A stretch of 64,000 bases of DNA, from positions 1,054,001 through 1,118,000 of the forward strand of contig NZ_CP147841.1 of NCBI RefSeq assembly GCF_037335815.1. The letters are read 5' to 3'. Shown here piece after piece: positions 35,938 to 44,499 of the stretch. Each line of letters opens with the position of its first letter. The first letter of the stretch is position 1. Below the pieces are notes generated by a model. That model ran no database searches, was not told the DNA's origin, and saw only the letters and a list, made by a program, of their open reading frames with translations. The position numbers and the translations under genes are program-made. The stretch comes from Salinirubellus litoreus. GTDB taxonomy: Archaea; Halobacteriota; Halobacteria; Halobacteriales; Haloarculaceae.

Positions 35938-38934
35938 GTGAGCTACCGCCGTGCGCTCCTCGTGCGGTGGTCCCGCCGGGACCGCCTCGCCGTCCTCGTC
36001 GTCGCCGTCACCGTCGCCTTCCTCACCGGGGCGACGCTTTTGCTGCTCGCGGCCGGCGGACAGATCGCCGTCGCCGCTACCGACTACGGTTCCTCGGGCT
36101 CGGCGACATTCCACGGCGACCCGGCCGACGCGCGGGCGGCGGCCGGCCCGGGGGAGGTCGTCCTCCCCGTCGCCGAGGTGACCGTCGACGGCGATCCCGC
36201 CACGCTGGTCGGCGTTCCCACAGGTGTGGACGTGGGTGCCGAACGCCCGTTCCGGCCCGGTGACGGCACCACGAGCGGGGAGCTCTCGGTCCCGACCGAG
36301 GTCACCTTCGAGGGTTCGGCGGGGGCGGTCGAGCGGACGGTCGAGCCGCGCGACCTCCGGGGGAGCGTCCTCCCGCCGTCGTGGTTCGTCACCGACCCCG
36401 GGACCGTCGAGTCGGTCGGCGCGACCGGCGCGTTCGTCGTCCGCGAGGGTGCGGAGTCGAGGGCGGGCGTTCCCCTGCTCGGCGCGCTCGCCTTCTTCCT
36501 CCGCGGGACCGAGCAGGCGCTCCGGGCGCTCGCGGCCGTCGCCGGCGGGGCCGCGCTGCTCGTCGGCGTCACCGTCTTCAGCGTCTCGCGGATGAGCGTC
36601 CGCGACCGCCTCCCCACCATCCGCATCGTCCGGGCGACGGGCGCGACGCCCCGGACCGTACTCGGGGTGTTCGCGCTCCGTGCGCTGCTGCTCACCGGCC
36701 TCGGCGTCGCCCTGGGGTACGCCGTCGGCGTGGTGGTCGCGAGCGGGGCCGTCACCGCCGCCGTCGCGGTCGGCCTCCCGACGACCCTCTCCGTGCGGGT
36801 CTCCGCCCGCGCGGTCGACGTCCTCGTGCCGCTCTACGGCACGCTCCTCCTCGTCGGGATCGTCGCCGGGGTCGCGGCGATCCGGCCGGCCGTCCGTACC
36901 CCGCCGGGACGGCTCACCGACGACGTCTCGCCGCCCTCGTCGGGCGAATCGACGCTCGCCGCCCGGCTCTCGGACGCGCTCCCCTGGCGGCCCTCGCTGC
37001 TCCGCTGGCGCGCGCTCGTCCCGACGACGGCCACGCTGTCGGCGTTCGTCGCGTTCGTCGTCGTCGTGGCCGGCCTCGCGGGGACCGCCGCCCCGGTCGT
37101 GAGCGCCGACGGCGTGACGATCTCCGAGCCGGGGGCGGCCCACCCCGTCGCGAGCAACGTCCCCCAGGGGTACGCCGACGCGCTCCGCGCTCGCGGCATC
37201 GACGCCAGCGCGGAGATACTGCTGTTCGAGGTCGTCGACGGACGGCCCGTCCCGGCCAGGGGCGCGACGTTCGGCCCGTTCGCCAACGTGACCGACGCCA
37301 GCCTCGTCCGGGGTCGGCCCCACGCGGCGGCGGGCGAGGCGACCGTCGGCCGCGACCTCGCACGGGCGCTCGGTATCGAGGTGGGCGACACGCTCACGCT
37401 CGGGGGCAGCACGCGCTCGGCGCTCACGCGGGTCGAGGTCGTCGGCGTGTTCGAGGCCCCGGGACCCTACGACGACCAGGTGCTCGTCCCGCTCGCGACG
37501 GCCAGACACCTCGCCGAGCAGGAGTCGGGACTGGTCCAGTTCGTCCGCGCCGAGCGACTCCCCGCCGCCGGGCCGAGCGGCGGGGCCAGCAGCGAGGTCG
37601 TCGGGATCTCCGCGCCGTCGAGGGTCGTCGCCAACGGCACGTTCCGCGTCCGCGTGAGCGTCCGCAACCCCGGGTTCGAGGACGAGGTCCGCGACCTCGT
37701 CGTGCGCTTCCGCGGCCAGGAACGCAGCACGAGGATCACCGTCCCGCGAACCCGAACGCGGACGCTCGTCTTCCAGTTCGGCACCGGCAACCCCGGGACC
37801 GGGACGGTACGGGCGGGCAACCGGACCGCGACCGTCGAGGTCCTCCGCGAGGACGCCCTCGAGGTGACGGGGCTCCCCGGCCGCGCCCCGCCGGGGAGCG
37901 AGCCGCTGCTCCGGGTGACCAACGCGTCCGGTTTCCCCGTCGCCGGCGCGAGCGTGACCGTCGTCGGCGCGAACGCCACGGAGGGCGGGGACAGCCGTGC
38001 CCGGACGACCGGCGAGGACGGCCTCGTCCGTGTCCCCCTCTCGGAGACGGGCACCCGGACGGTCCGCGTGACGGCCGGCGATCGCACCACCGAAACGCGG
38101 GTGACCGTCGCCGAGGGGGTCCCACGGGACCCGACGGTCACGCTGGTGGTCGACCCGCCCTCCCCGAGCGTGCTCGCGGTGCCGGCGGCGCGGCTCTCGC
38201 TGTCGAACCCGTGGAACCGGACGCTCGTCCGCACCGTCGCGATCGAGGGGCCGGGAACCGAGCGCCGACAGTCGGTCCGGCTCGCACCCGGCGGGTCGGC
38301 GAGCGTCGGGGCCGACCTCGCCACCCGCCCGCCGGGCTCGTACACGGTGACCGCGTCGCTGAACGGCTCGGTCGTCGCCGAGCGCCGGTATCAGGTAACC
38401 GGCGACGAGCGGGTGCTCTCGGCGCTCGCCGCCGGCGGCCGGACGGGGACGACGGGCGTCGGGCAGGCAATCGAAGTGGCCTTCGGCAACCTCCGGATCG
38501 TGGTCGGGGCGCTGCTCGGCCTCGCCGCGCTGATGACCGTCGGCGGGACGACCGCCACGTTCGCGGGCGCGGTCCACGCCCGCCGCCGCACCGTCGGGAT
38601 CCACCGGGCGACGGGTGCCCGCCCTCGTGACGTGCTCGCGCTCGTTGCCCGGGACGCCGCGCTCGTCGGCGCGGTCGCGAGCGTCCTCGCGGTCGTCCTC
38701 GCGCAGGCCGGCCTGCTCGTCCTCGCCCGACTCGGCTACCTCGCGGCGTTCGGCGTGGGACTTCCACCGACGCTCGGCCCGCTCGCGCTCGTCGGGACGA
38801 TCCTCGGGGGCGTCGCCCTCACCGTCCTCGGCGCGGGGCTGGCGACGGTGGCGCTCCTGCTGGCCTCGCCGGCCGACCTCCTCGAGGAGCGGACCGGCGG
38901 CCCGGACCCGACGGGGGTGAGCGAGGGTGACTGA
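35938..38934 (+). CDS. large FtsX-type permease with inserted extracellular beta-sandwich domains
   Basis: 998 residues. The first half has an N-terminal helix (LAVLVVAVTVAFLTGATLLL), a short outer domain, and three helices with SVRDRLPTIRIVRATGATPR, an FtsX coupling motif. A second unit begins near residue 370 (TATLSAFVAFVVVVAGLAGT) with a MacB-like outer domain, followed by an unusual insert: CARDB-like repeats (TFRVRVSVRNPGFEDEVRDL), a carboxypeptidase-regulatory-like domain (VTNASGFPVAGASVTVVGAN), and one more sandwich. It closes with three helices (RTVGIHRATGARPRDVLALV). It belongs to the same operon, 58 nt after permease 2 and overlapping the next gene by 8 nt. The extracellular insert may grip a surface glycoprotein or lipid. 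Confidence 0.82.
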   Translation: MSYRRALLVRWSRRDRLAVLVVAVTVAFLTGATLLLLAAGGQIAVAATDYGSSGSATFHGDPADARAAAGPGEVVLPVAEVTVDGDPATLVGVPTGVDVGAERPFRPGDGTTSGELSVPTEVTFEGSAGAVERTVEPRDLRGSVLPPSWFVTDPGTVESVGATGAFVVREGAESRAGVPLLGALAFFLRGTEQALRALAAVAGGAALLVGVTVFSVSRMSVRDRLPTIRIVRATGATPRTVLGVFALRALLLTGLGVALGYAVGVVVASGAVTAAVAVGLPTTLSVRVSARAVDVLVPLYGTLLLVGIVAGVAAIRPAVRTPPGRLTDDVSPPSSGESTLAARLSDALPWRPSLLRWRALVPTTATLSAFVAFVVVVAGLAGTAAPVVSADGVTISEPGAAHPVASNVPQGYADALRARGIDASAEILLFEVVDGRPVPARGATFGPFANVTDASLVRGRPHAAAGEATVGRDLARALGIEVGDTLTLGGSTRSALTRVEVVGVFEAPGPYDDQVLVPLATARHLAEQESGLVQFVRAERLPAAGPSGGASSEVVGISAPSRVVANGTFRVRVSVRNPGFEDEVRDLVVRFRGQERSTRITVPRTRTRTLVFQFGTGNPGTGTVRAGNRTATVEVLREDALEVTGLPGRAPPGSEPLLRVTNASGFPVAGASVTVVGANATEGGDSRARTTGEDGLVRVPLSETGTRTVRVTAGDRTTETRVTVAEGVPRDPTVTLVVDPPSPSVLAVPAARLSLSNPWNRTLVRTVAIEGPGTERRQSVRLAPGGSASVGADLATRPPGSYTVTASLNGSVVAERRYQVTGDERVLSALAAGGRTGTTGVGQAIEVAFGNLRIVVGALLGLAALMTVGGTTATFAGAVHARRRTVGIHRATGARPRDVLALVARDAALVGAVASVLAVVLAQAGLLVLARLGYLAAFGVGLPPTLGPLALVGTILGGVALTVLGAGLATVALLLASPADLLEERTGGPDPTGVSEGD

Positions 38935-40606
38935 CCGCACCGGCGACGCGCTCCTCGTCCTCACCGCCTTCGCCGTCGCCGTAACGGCACGCGCGGCTCC
39001 CCTGCTCTGGAGCCCCCTCCCGGCGACGCTCGACGGGTTCAACTACGCCGGTCTCGCCCGGGCGACGCTCGAGACCGGGTCGCTCCCGTGGGACGCGGGC
39101 GTGCTCGCGGCCGACGAACTCGGCTTTACCACTACGCTGGCGACGGCGAGCGCGGTCACCGGCGTCGACCCACTCTACCTCGCACAGCCGCTCATCGCGT
39201 TCGTGGGCGCGGTCACGGTGCTCGCCGGCATCGCCCTCGTCCGCGAACTCGCGCCCTCGACGTGGCCCACACGGCGCGTGGGCCTGGCCGTCGCGCTCGT
39301 CGGGTTCGGCCTCGCGCTCGACGGCCTGTTCCTCCGGCGGACCGGCGTCCCCGACGAGGAGGCGGTCGGCCTGCTGCTCGTCCCCCTGCTCGCGCTGGCC
39401 GCACACCGCTGGCTCGACGGCGGCCGGCGGGCGTGGGCCGGCGTCGGGGCTCTCCTGCTGGCATTCCTCCCGCCGCTGCACAACCTGAGCTCGCTGGTCG
39501 GGCTGCTCACCCTCTCGGGGCTCGTCGCGCTCCACGCCGTCCGGTCGTCGGGAGCGAGGCTCGTCCGTGCGGGCGTGCTGGCCGCCCTCGCGTGGGTTCA
39601 CGTGTTCGGCTACTTCGCTTTCGTCCGGCGGTTCGGGCTCGTCACCTCCTACAGCGACCTCTTCGACCCCTACCTCGGGCTGTTCCTCGCCTGGGTCGTC
39701 CTCCTCGTGGTCGGCGTGGTCTGGACCAGGGACGCGACGTCGAGGGGCCAGCGGGCGGCCTTCCTCGCGCCGGTCGGCCTCGGCGTCCTCGTCGTCGCCC
39801 TCAACGCCGTCGTCCCGCTGTTCCCGGGGACGATCGCCACGCTGTCGCCGGTCCTCATCGGCGTCGGCGCGCTCCTCGTCCCGATCGCGCTCGCCGCGGT
39901 CGGCCTCCCGGGCGTCAGACGGGGGGCCGGTCCGGCCGTCCTGGCGCTGTTCGCCGCGCCCGCCGCCCTGTCCTACTACACGCTGACGGCCTCGCTCACC
40001 CCCGAATTCTTCGACGCCGTGGTCCGGATACAGTCGTTCGCCCACGTCCCGGTGTTCGTCCTCGCGGGGGCGGGTGCGGCGGGGCTCGTCGCCCGGGCCG
40101 GCAGTCCGAGGAGCCGACGGCGGCTCGGTGCCGTCGTCGCCGCCGTGTTCCTCCTCTCGGTCGCCGTGACCGTCCCGCTGGGGTACGTCAACCTCGATAC
40201 GGGGACCTACCCGAGCACGACCCTCGAATCGGAGTTCGGGGCGGCGACGTTCGCCACCGGCCGCGTCGACGGGCAGTACGCGACCGACCACACTCTCTCG
40301 CGGGTCGACACCCACTACCTGAGCGGCCCGGCCCCGCCCGACGGGGGGTTCACCTCCCGGGGCCGGGCCCGGGTCGACCCCACGCGGTCGTGGCTCGCCG
40401 GCGGGAGCCCCCCGACCTGTCCGACGCTCTCACAGCACTCGTGGACGACCACCGGTGCTCACCTCTACCCCGCCCCGCCCGGAACGGTCTCGACCACCGA
40501 ATACCGATCGTGGCTGCTCTCGAGAAACGTCGTCTACCGCGCCTCCGGGCTCGACCCACTCACCCTCTCGGTGCCGCGGCGCCCGTCGGGGACGGGGAGC
40601 TGTTGA
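38927..40606 (+). CDS. polytopic membrane protein, GT-C-like
   Basis: 559 residues, about ten to twelve membrane helices in the first 420 residues, then a C-terminal soluble tail (SEFGAATFATGRVDGQYATD onward). The first outer loop holds LPATLDGFNYAGLARATLET, with an acidic residue where GT-C glycosyltransferases carry their catalytic aspartate, and RRTGVPDEEAVGLLLVPLLA in the second loop resembles the same fold. This suggests a lipid-linked sugar transferase or relative, but no diagnostic motif is conclusive. It overlaps the large permease by 8 nt, so they are co-expressed. Confidence 0.6.
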   Translation: MTDRTGDALLVLTAFAVAVTARAAPLLWSPLPATLDGFNYAGLARATLETGSLPWDAGVLAADELGFTTTLATASAVTGVDPLYLAQPLIAFVGAVTVLAGIALVRELAPSTWPTRRVGLAVALVGFGLALDGLFLRRTGVPDEEAVGLLLVPLLALAAHRWLDGGRRAWAGVGALLLAFLPPLHNLSSLVGLLTLSGLVALHAVRSSGARLVRAGVLAALAWVHVFGYFAFVRRFGLVTSYSDLFDPYLGLFLAWVVLLVVGVVWTRDATSRGQRAAFLAPVGLGVLVVALNAVVPLFPGTIATLSPVLIGVGALLVPIALAAVGLPGVRRGAGPAVLALFAAPAALSYYTLTASLTPEFFDAVVRIQSFAHVPVFVLAGAGAAGLVARAGSPRSRRRLGAVVAAVFLLSVAVTVPLGYVNLDTGTYPSTTLESEFGAATFATGRVDGQYATDHTLSRVDTHYLSGPAPPDGGFTSRGRARVDPTRSWLAGGSPPTCPTLSQHSWTTTGAHLYPAPPGTVSTTEYRSWLLSRNVVYRASGLDPLTLSVPRRPSGTGSC

Positions 40607-40644
40607 GCACGACGGATCGACGCGGGAGCTTCGCCGGGCGTCGT

Positions 40645-40845
40645 TCACCCGGCGAGTCGGCGGTAGCCGTTCCTGACGAGTTTGCCCGCGCCGATGACGA
40701 CGAAGACCGACGCGCCGAGGACGACCCCGGCGTGGGTGCCGGGGAGGAGCGGGAGTTCGGTGTACCGACCGAGCATCAGGAGCACGACGGCGACGAGCCA
40801 CAGGACGTACAGTCCGAGGGCGAATCGCTGGAGGGCGTTCCGCAT
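40645..40845 (-). CDS. small two-helix membrane protein
   Basis: 66 residues with two hydrophobic helices (FALGLYVLWLVAVVLLMLG and AGVVLGASVFVVIGAGKLV), separated by a short loop, and a basic C-terminus RNGYRRLAG. No family recognised. It sits convergent to the GT-C-like gene and just downstream of the pseudokinase gene on the same strand, separated by 53 nt, so it may be co-transcribed with it. Confidence 0.6.
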   Translation of the reverse strand: MRNALQRFALGLYVLWLVAVVLLMLGRYTELPLLPGTHAGVVLGASVFVVIGAGKLVRNGYRRLAG

Positions 40846-40898
40846 ACCCGCTCTCGGGCTCCGGCTCAGTTAGAACCCCCGTTCTCGGCTCCCGGTCC

Positions 40899-42257
40899 TC
40901 AGGCCGTCTCGAAGTCGTCCGGCGGCCCCGGACAGTTGGGGGCGTCGGACCAGTGGGCCTTCATCGCCGTCTCGTCGTTGAAGACGGTCGACCCGCAGGC
41001 CGGGCAGGGGACCCGCCAGCCCCGCCGAGGGTAGGAGAGCCAGGGGTAGGTCCCATCGAGACTGGCGACCGGCACGCTCCCCACCTCGACGACCCGTCCC
41101 TCCGCGAGTGCGCTCCACAGCGGGTGGTTCGGGTTCCCGTTCCCGCTCCCGGCGGTGGCGTCGGGCGTCTCCGCCACGCTCTCGACGATCCGCGCCCACT
41201 CCTCGGACGAGTGGGTCGCCCGCGTCGGCGGGCGCTCGGGCGGGCCGTCACACCGTCCAGCGTCGCGCCAGTGCGCCCGGAACGCCGCCAGCGTGTTCGT
41301 CACCGACCGTCCGCAGGAGGGACAGGCCGTCCGCCAGTCCGCCCGGTCGCCGTCGAGGAAGGGGAACGACGGGTCGACCGCCGGGTCCGCGGGCCCCGAC
41401 GAGTCGCCCTCGCCGGTCTCGGCCGCCAGCAGCGAGAGGAGGTCGTCGCGGAACGAGTCGAGGTCGGGCCGGTCGGCCGGGTTCTTCGCCAGCGCGGGGA
41501 GCAGCAGGTCGTCGACGGCCGCCGGAAGCGCCGGCTCGACCGTGCTCGGGGGGATGGGTGCGGCCCCGAGCACGGCCTCACTCGGATCGGCGTCGGTCAC
41601 GTACGGGAGGTCGCCCGTCAGCGCCTCGTAGAGCGTCAGCGCGAGGCCGTAGACGTCCGTCGCCCGTCCGAGACCGCCCCGCAGGGCGAGCCGCTCGGGG
41701 GGGTCGCGGATCGTCGCGTCGCTCCCCTCGTGCAGGAGGCGGGCGAGCCCGAACCCGTCGAGTCGGGGGAACGCCCACCCGGGCGTGGGGTGGAGTCGGA
41801 CCCGACCGGGGGTGACGGCCCCGTGGACCACGCCCTCGTCGTGGGCGTAGCCGAGCGCGCCGGCGAGACAGACCCCGACCCAGAGGGTGTGAGCGAGTTC
41901 CGTCCGTCCCCGGTCGGCGAGCGTCGAGTCGCCGACCGTCGCCACCCACGGCCGGGGTCGCTTCCCCGCGCCGACGACCGGCGCGACGTGGTCGTGATCC
42001 GAGACCCGTTCCCACGCCTCGACGGCCGCGAGGAACGGTCGTCCACCCGTGGTCGCCCAGCTGTCGAGCTCGACGAGTTCGACCCGGCCGTAGCCGTCGA
42101 GCCACGCGGCGGTCACGGAGACGCCCCGCGTCCACGGGGCGGCCCCATCCCCCGATTCGTCCCGTCGGAAGTCCGTGTACGCCACCGTCGCGTCGGGGGC
42201 CTCGGGGAGCACCCCGGGTCCGGGGGCTGACGCGAGGTCCCTCGGGAGTTCGCTCAT
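40899..42257 (-). CDS. pseudokinase with two C-terminal zinc fingers
   Basis: 452 residues. Residues ~45-290 follow a eukaryotic-type Ser/Thr kinase fold: GYAHDEGVVHGAVTPGRVRL occupies the HRDLKxxN catalytic loop, LDGFGLARLL the DFG segment, and RDPPERLALRGG with GRATDVYGLALTLYEALTGD the APE-F-helix region. The catalytic Asp, Lys and Asn and the DFG aspartate are replaced, so activity is unlikely. The C-terminal part has two copies of a CxxC-x(n)-H-x5-C finger: CPSCGRSVTNTLAAFRAHWR then DAGRC, and CPACGSTVFNDETAMKAHWS then DAPNC. Probably a regulatory scaffold that binds a protein or nucleic acid. Confidence 0.8.
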   Translation of the reverse strand: MSELPRDLASAPGPGVLPEAPDATVAYTDFRRDESGDGAAPWTRGVSVTAAWLDGYGRVELVELDSWATTGGRPFLAAVEAWERVSDHDHVAPVVGAGKRPRPWVATVGDSTLADRGRTELAHTLWVGVCLAGALGYAHDEGVVHGAVTPGRVRLHPTPGWAFPRLDGFGLARLLHEGSDATIRDPPERLALRGGLGRATDVYGLALTLYEALTGDLPYVTDADPSEAVLGAAPIPPSTVEPALPAAVDDLLLPALAKNPADRPDLDSFRDDLLSLLAAETGEGDSSGPADPAVDPSFPFLDGDRADWRTACPSCGRSVTNTLAAFRAHWRDAGRCDGPPERPPTRATHSSEEWARIVESVAETPDATAGSGNGNPNHPLWSALAEGRVVEVGSVPVASLDGTYPWLSYPRRGWRVPCPACGSTVFNDETAMKAHWSDAPNCPGPPDDFETA

Positions 42258-42415
42258 CGGCGTCGGTTACGAGCGCCCCCGGCTTAGTCCCTCGCCAGCC
42301 CGCCGACGAGTCCGCTCTCCCCGGCCCATCCGTCCCGGGGGGCTCCGGTGGCCGTCGGCTTCGACGTTCGATTTCGTTACCCCGTTCATTAGGCGGCCTG
42401 TCGTACCCCTCCGGC

Positions 42416-44185
42416 GTGCACACCGAGCAGCTCACCTACGCGCTCCCCCTCCTCGCGTCGGGTGTGGTGAGCCTCGGTCTCGCCGTCTGGGTCCCCCGTC
42501 GGTACGACGCGCGGGGGATCCGTTCGTTCGCCTACGTCTTCGCCCTCGTCGGACTGCTCGGCGTCGTCAGTGCCACCCACGTCCTGTTCGCCGGGTCGAG
42601 GGCGGTCGTCGAGGCGGCGGCGGCGGTCGAGCTGGCGCTGGTGGCCGCGGTGGCCGCCCTCTGGCTCGTCTTCGCCACCGAGTACGCCAACCGGTCCGTC
42701 CTCGATCGGCCGGTCCCGCGGGCCGTGCTGGCCGCGTTCGTCGCGACCGCGGTCGTCCTCCCGGCGACGAACCCGGTCCACGGGTTCGTCTTCCGGGCGT
42801 TCGTGTTCTCGCCCGACCCGTTCCCCCACTACGAGGTGGTGAAGGGACCGGGACACTACCTGATCGCGACCCTGGCGTACGTCCCAGTGCTCGCCGGGGC
42901 CGGGGTGCTCGTGCGGCTGCTCCGGTCGACCCGGTTCCTCTCGCGGGCCGTCGGCGCGCTCCTCGTCGGCGTGGCCGCCCTCGCGGGTGCCAACGCGCTC
43001 CCCTACGTCGTCGATCTCCCCCTTCGGTACAACCCGATGTACATGTCCCTGGGTGGGGTGGTGTTCAGCGTCGGCGTCGCCTCGGCCATCCACTTCAACC
43101 TCTTCTCGGTGACGCCCGTCGCCCGCCAGCACGTCGTCTCGGCCATCCGCGACCCCATCGTGACGCTCGACAAGAACCGCCGTATCGTGGACATGAACCC
43201 CGCGTTCGTCGAGGCGTTCACCGACGACGGCTCGGCGTGTGAGATCGCCCACGAGCCGTTCGAGGTCGCCGTGCCCGATCTCGCGACGTCGATTTCGCTC
43301 GACGACCCCGACCGGCAGACCGTCCGCGTCGGAGCCCCGGACGGCCGCGAGACGAGTCACTACACGGTCTCGGCCTCCCCGATCCTGTCGGGGCCGCACC
43401 TCATCGGCCACACGCTGGTCTTCCGCGACGTGACCGACGTGGTCGAGTCCCGCCGGGAGCTCGACCGGCAGAACGAGCAGCTCGACGAGTTCGCCGTCTC
43501 GGCCGCACACAACCTCCGGAACCCACTTGGGGCCATCTCCGGCTTTCTCGACGTGCTCGACTCGCACCTCCGGACCGCCGGGGTCGGCGACTCCCGCTAC
43601 GATGCCGACCTCGTCGAGCGGTGTCTCACCCGCCTCGACACCGAGGCCGACCGGATGGACGACATCATCGCCGACTTCCTCCGCGTGATGCGCGAGGGCA
43701 AGACGGTCCAGAGCGTCGAGCCGGTGGATCTGGTCTCGGCGGCGCGGTCGGCCATCGACGCCGTCGGCTACGACCGCATCTCGCTCGTCGTCGAGCGCCC
43801 CGGGTACGTATGGGCCGAACCCTCGCGGCTCGAACTCCTCATGCGAACCGTCCTCCGATCCGCGTCGGACCGCGCCGGCGGGCCCGTCACCGTCCGGATC
43901 ACCGTCACCGACGAGGGATTCGTCGTCGAGGACGACGCCGGCGAACTCCCGCTCGAGGACTGCGAGATGCTGCTCGAACACGGCCGGATGAGCGCCTACG
44001 ACGTCACGGGACTCGGGCTGACCGTCGCCCGGACGCTGGCCGGGGTCCACCGCTGGGAGGTCGCCGCCACCCCCGGCGAGGCCGGTCTACGCTTCACCGT
44101 CACGGACGCGGAGACGCTCGTCGAGGGCGACCGTTCCTCCACCGCTAGTGACTCGGTGACCCCGGGACTCGATCGCGACGACTGA
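42416..44185 (+). CDS. 7TM/PAS sensor histidine kinase with degenerate ATP-binding domain
   Basis: 589 residues from a GTG. The N-terminal ~220 residues hold seven helices of the histidine-kinase N-terminal 7TM type (YALPLLASGVVSLGLAVWVP to MSLGGVVFSVGVASAIHFNL), followed by a PAS domain (VVSAIRDPIVTLDKNRRIVD, NPAFVEAF). The dimerisation domain has SAAHNLRNPLGAISGF with phospho-acceptor His365. The ATPase domain lacks the usual N-box asparagines: LELLMRTVLRSASDRAGG instead of NLxxNAxxH-like text, and VVEDDAGELP in the G1 box. The G2 region is YDVTGLGLTVART. No response regulator gene is adjacent. Signal unknown. Confidence 0.82.
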   Translation: MHTEQLTYALPLLASGVVSLGLAVWVPRRYDARGIRSFAYVFALVGLLGVVSATHVLFAGSRAVVEAAAAVELALVAAVAALWLVFATEYANRSVLDRPVPRAVLAAFVATAVVLPATNPVHGFVFRAFVFSPDPFPHYEVVKGPGHYLIATLAYVPVLAGAGVLVRLLRSTRFLSRAVGALLVGVAALAGANALPYVVDLPLRYNPMYMSLGGVVFSVGVASAIHFNLFSVTPVARQHVVSAIRDPIVTLDKNRRIVDMNPAFVEAFTDDGSACEIAHEPFEVAVPDLATSISLDDPDRQTVRVGAPDGRETSHYTVSASPILSGPHLIGHTLVFRDVTDVVESRRELDRQNEQLDEFAVSAAHNLRNPLGAISGFLDVLDSHLRTAGVGDSRYDADLVERCLTRLDTEADRMDDIIADFLRVMREGKTVQSVEPVDLVSAARSAIDAVGYDRISLVVERPGYVWAEPSRLELLMRTVLRSASDRAGGPVTVRITVTDEGFVVEDDAGELPLEDCEMLLEHGRMSAYDVTGLGLTVARTLAGVHRWEVAATPGEAGLRFTVTDAETLVEGDRSSTASDSVTPGLDRDD

Positions 44186-44462
44186 TACCCTCGGAGCGGA
44201 TCCGGGGGGACACTCGTTCCCTGGGTGGGGTCTCTTCGAATGGTTCACGGCAGACGGTGAGCGATCCCCCGATCCGGGGTCGCCGTCGGTCCGACGTCGC
44301 CCGCTTCGTCGTGTCGGCCGGTGGATCGATACGACAGCATAACTCTTCGTACCTTTACGAAATCTGAGTGCTGGCTCTATTCTGGATTCTATGCTCTGAG
44401 TGCCCGTGGGGGCCTAATAGGGGCCATAAAATTATCGCGTCACTAAATAATGTCAACAGCCA
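44186..44462. other. intergenic region with AT-rich right half
   Basis: About 280 nt without a gene. The right half (from about 44340) is markedly AT-rich for this genome (ATAACTCTTCGTACC, CATAAAATTATC, CACTAAATAATG), which suggests a promoter region or foreign DNA. No coding frame fits. Confidence 0.4.
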
Positions 44463-44473
44463 AATAATATATG
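44463..44473 (+). promoter_or_regulatory. TATA box for the GNAT gene
   Basis: AATAATATATG, about 27-37 nt before the ATG at 44500, in an AT-rich spacer. It supports the internal start at 44500 over the longer frame beginning at 44368. Confidence 0.5.
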
Positions 44474-44499
44474 TTCCGGTCAGTTCAATCGCTGAGCGC

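Noticed and set aside
35869..39042. 1057-codon open frame on the minus strand across the permease genes
   Set aside because: Its translation is Arg/Gly/Asp-rich without hydrophobic cores; it is a high-GC shadow of the plus-strand permeases.
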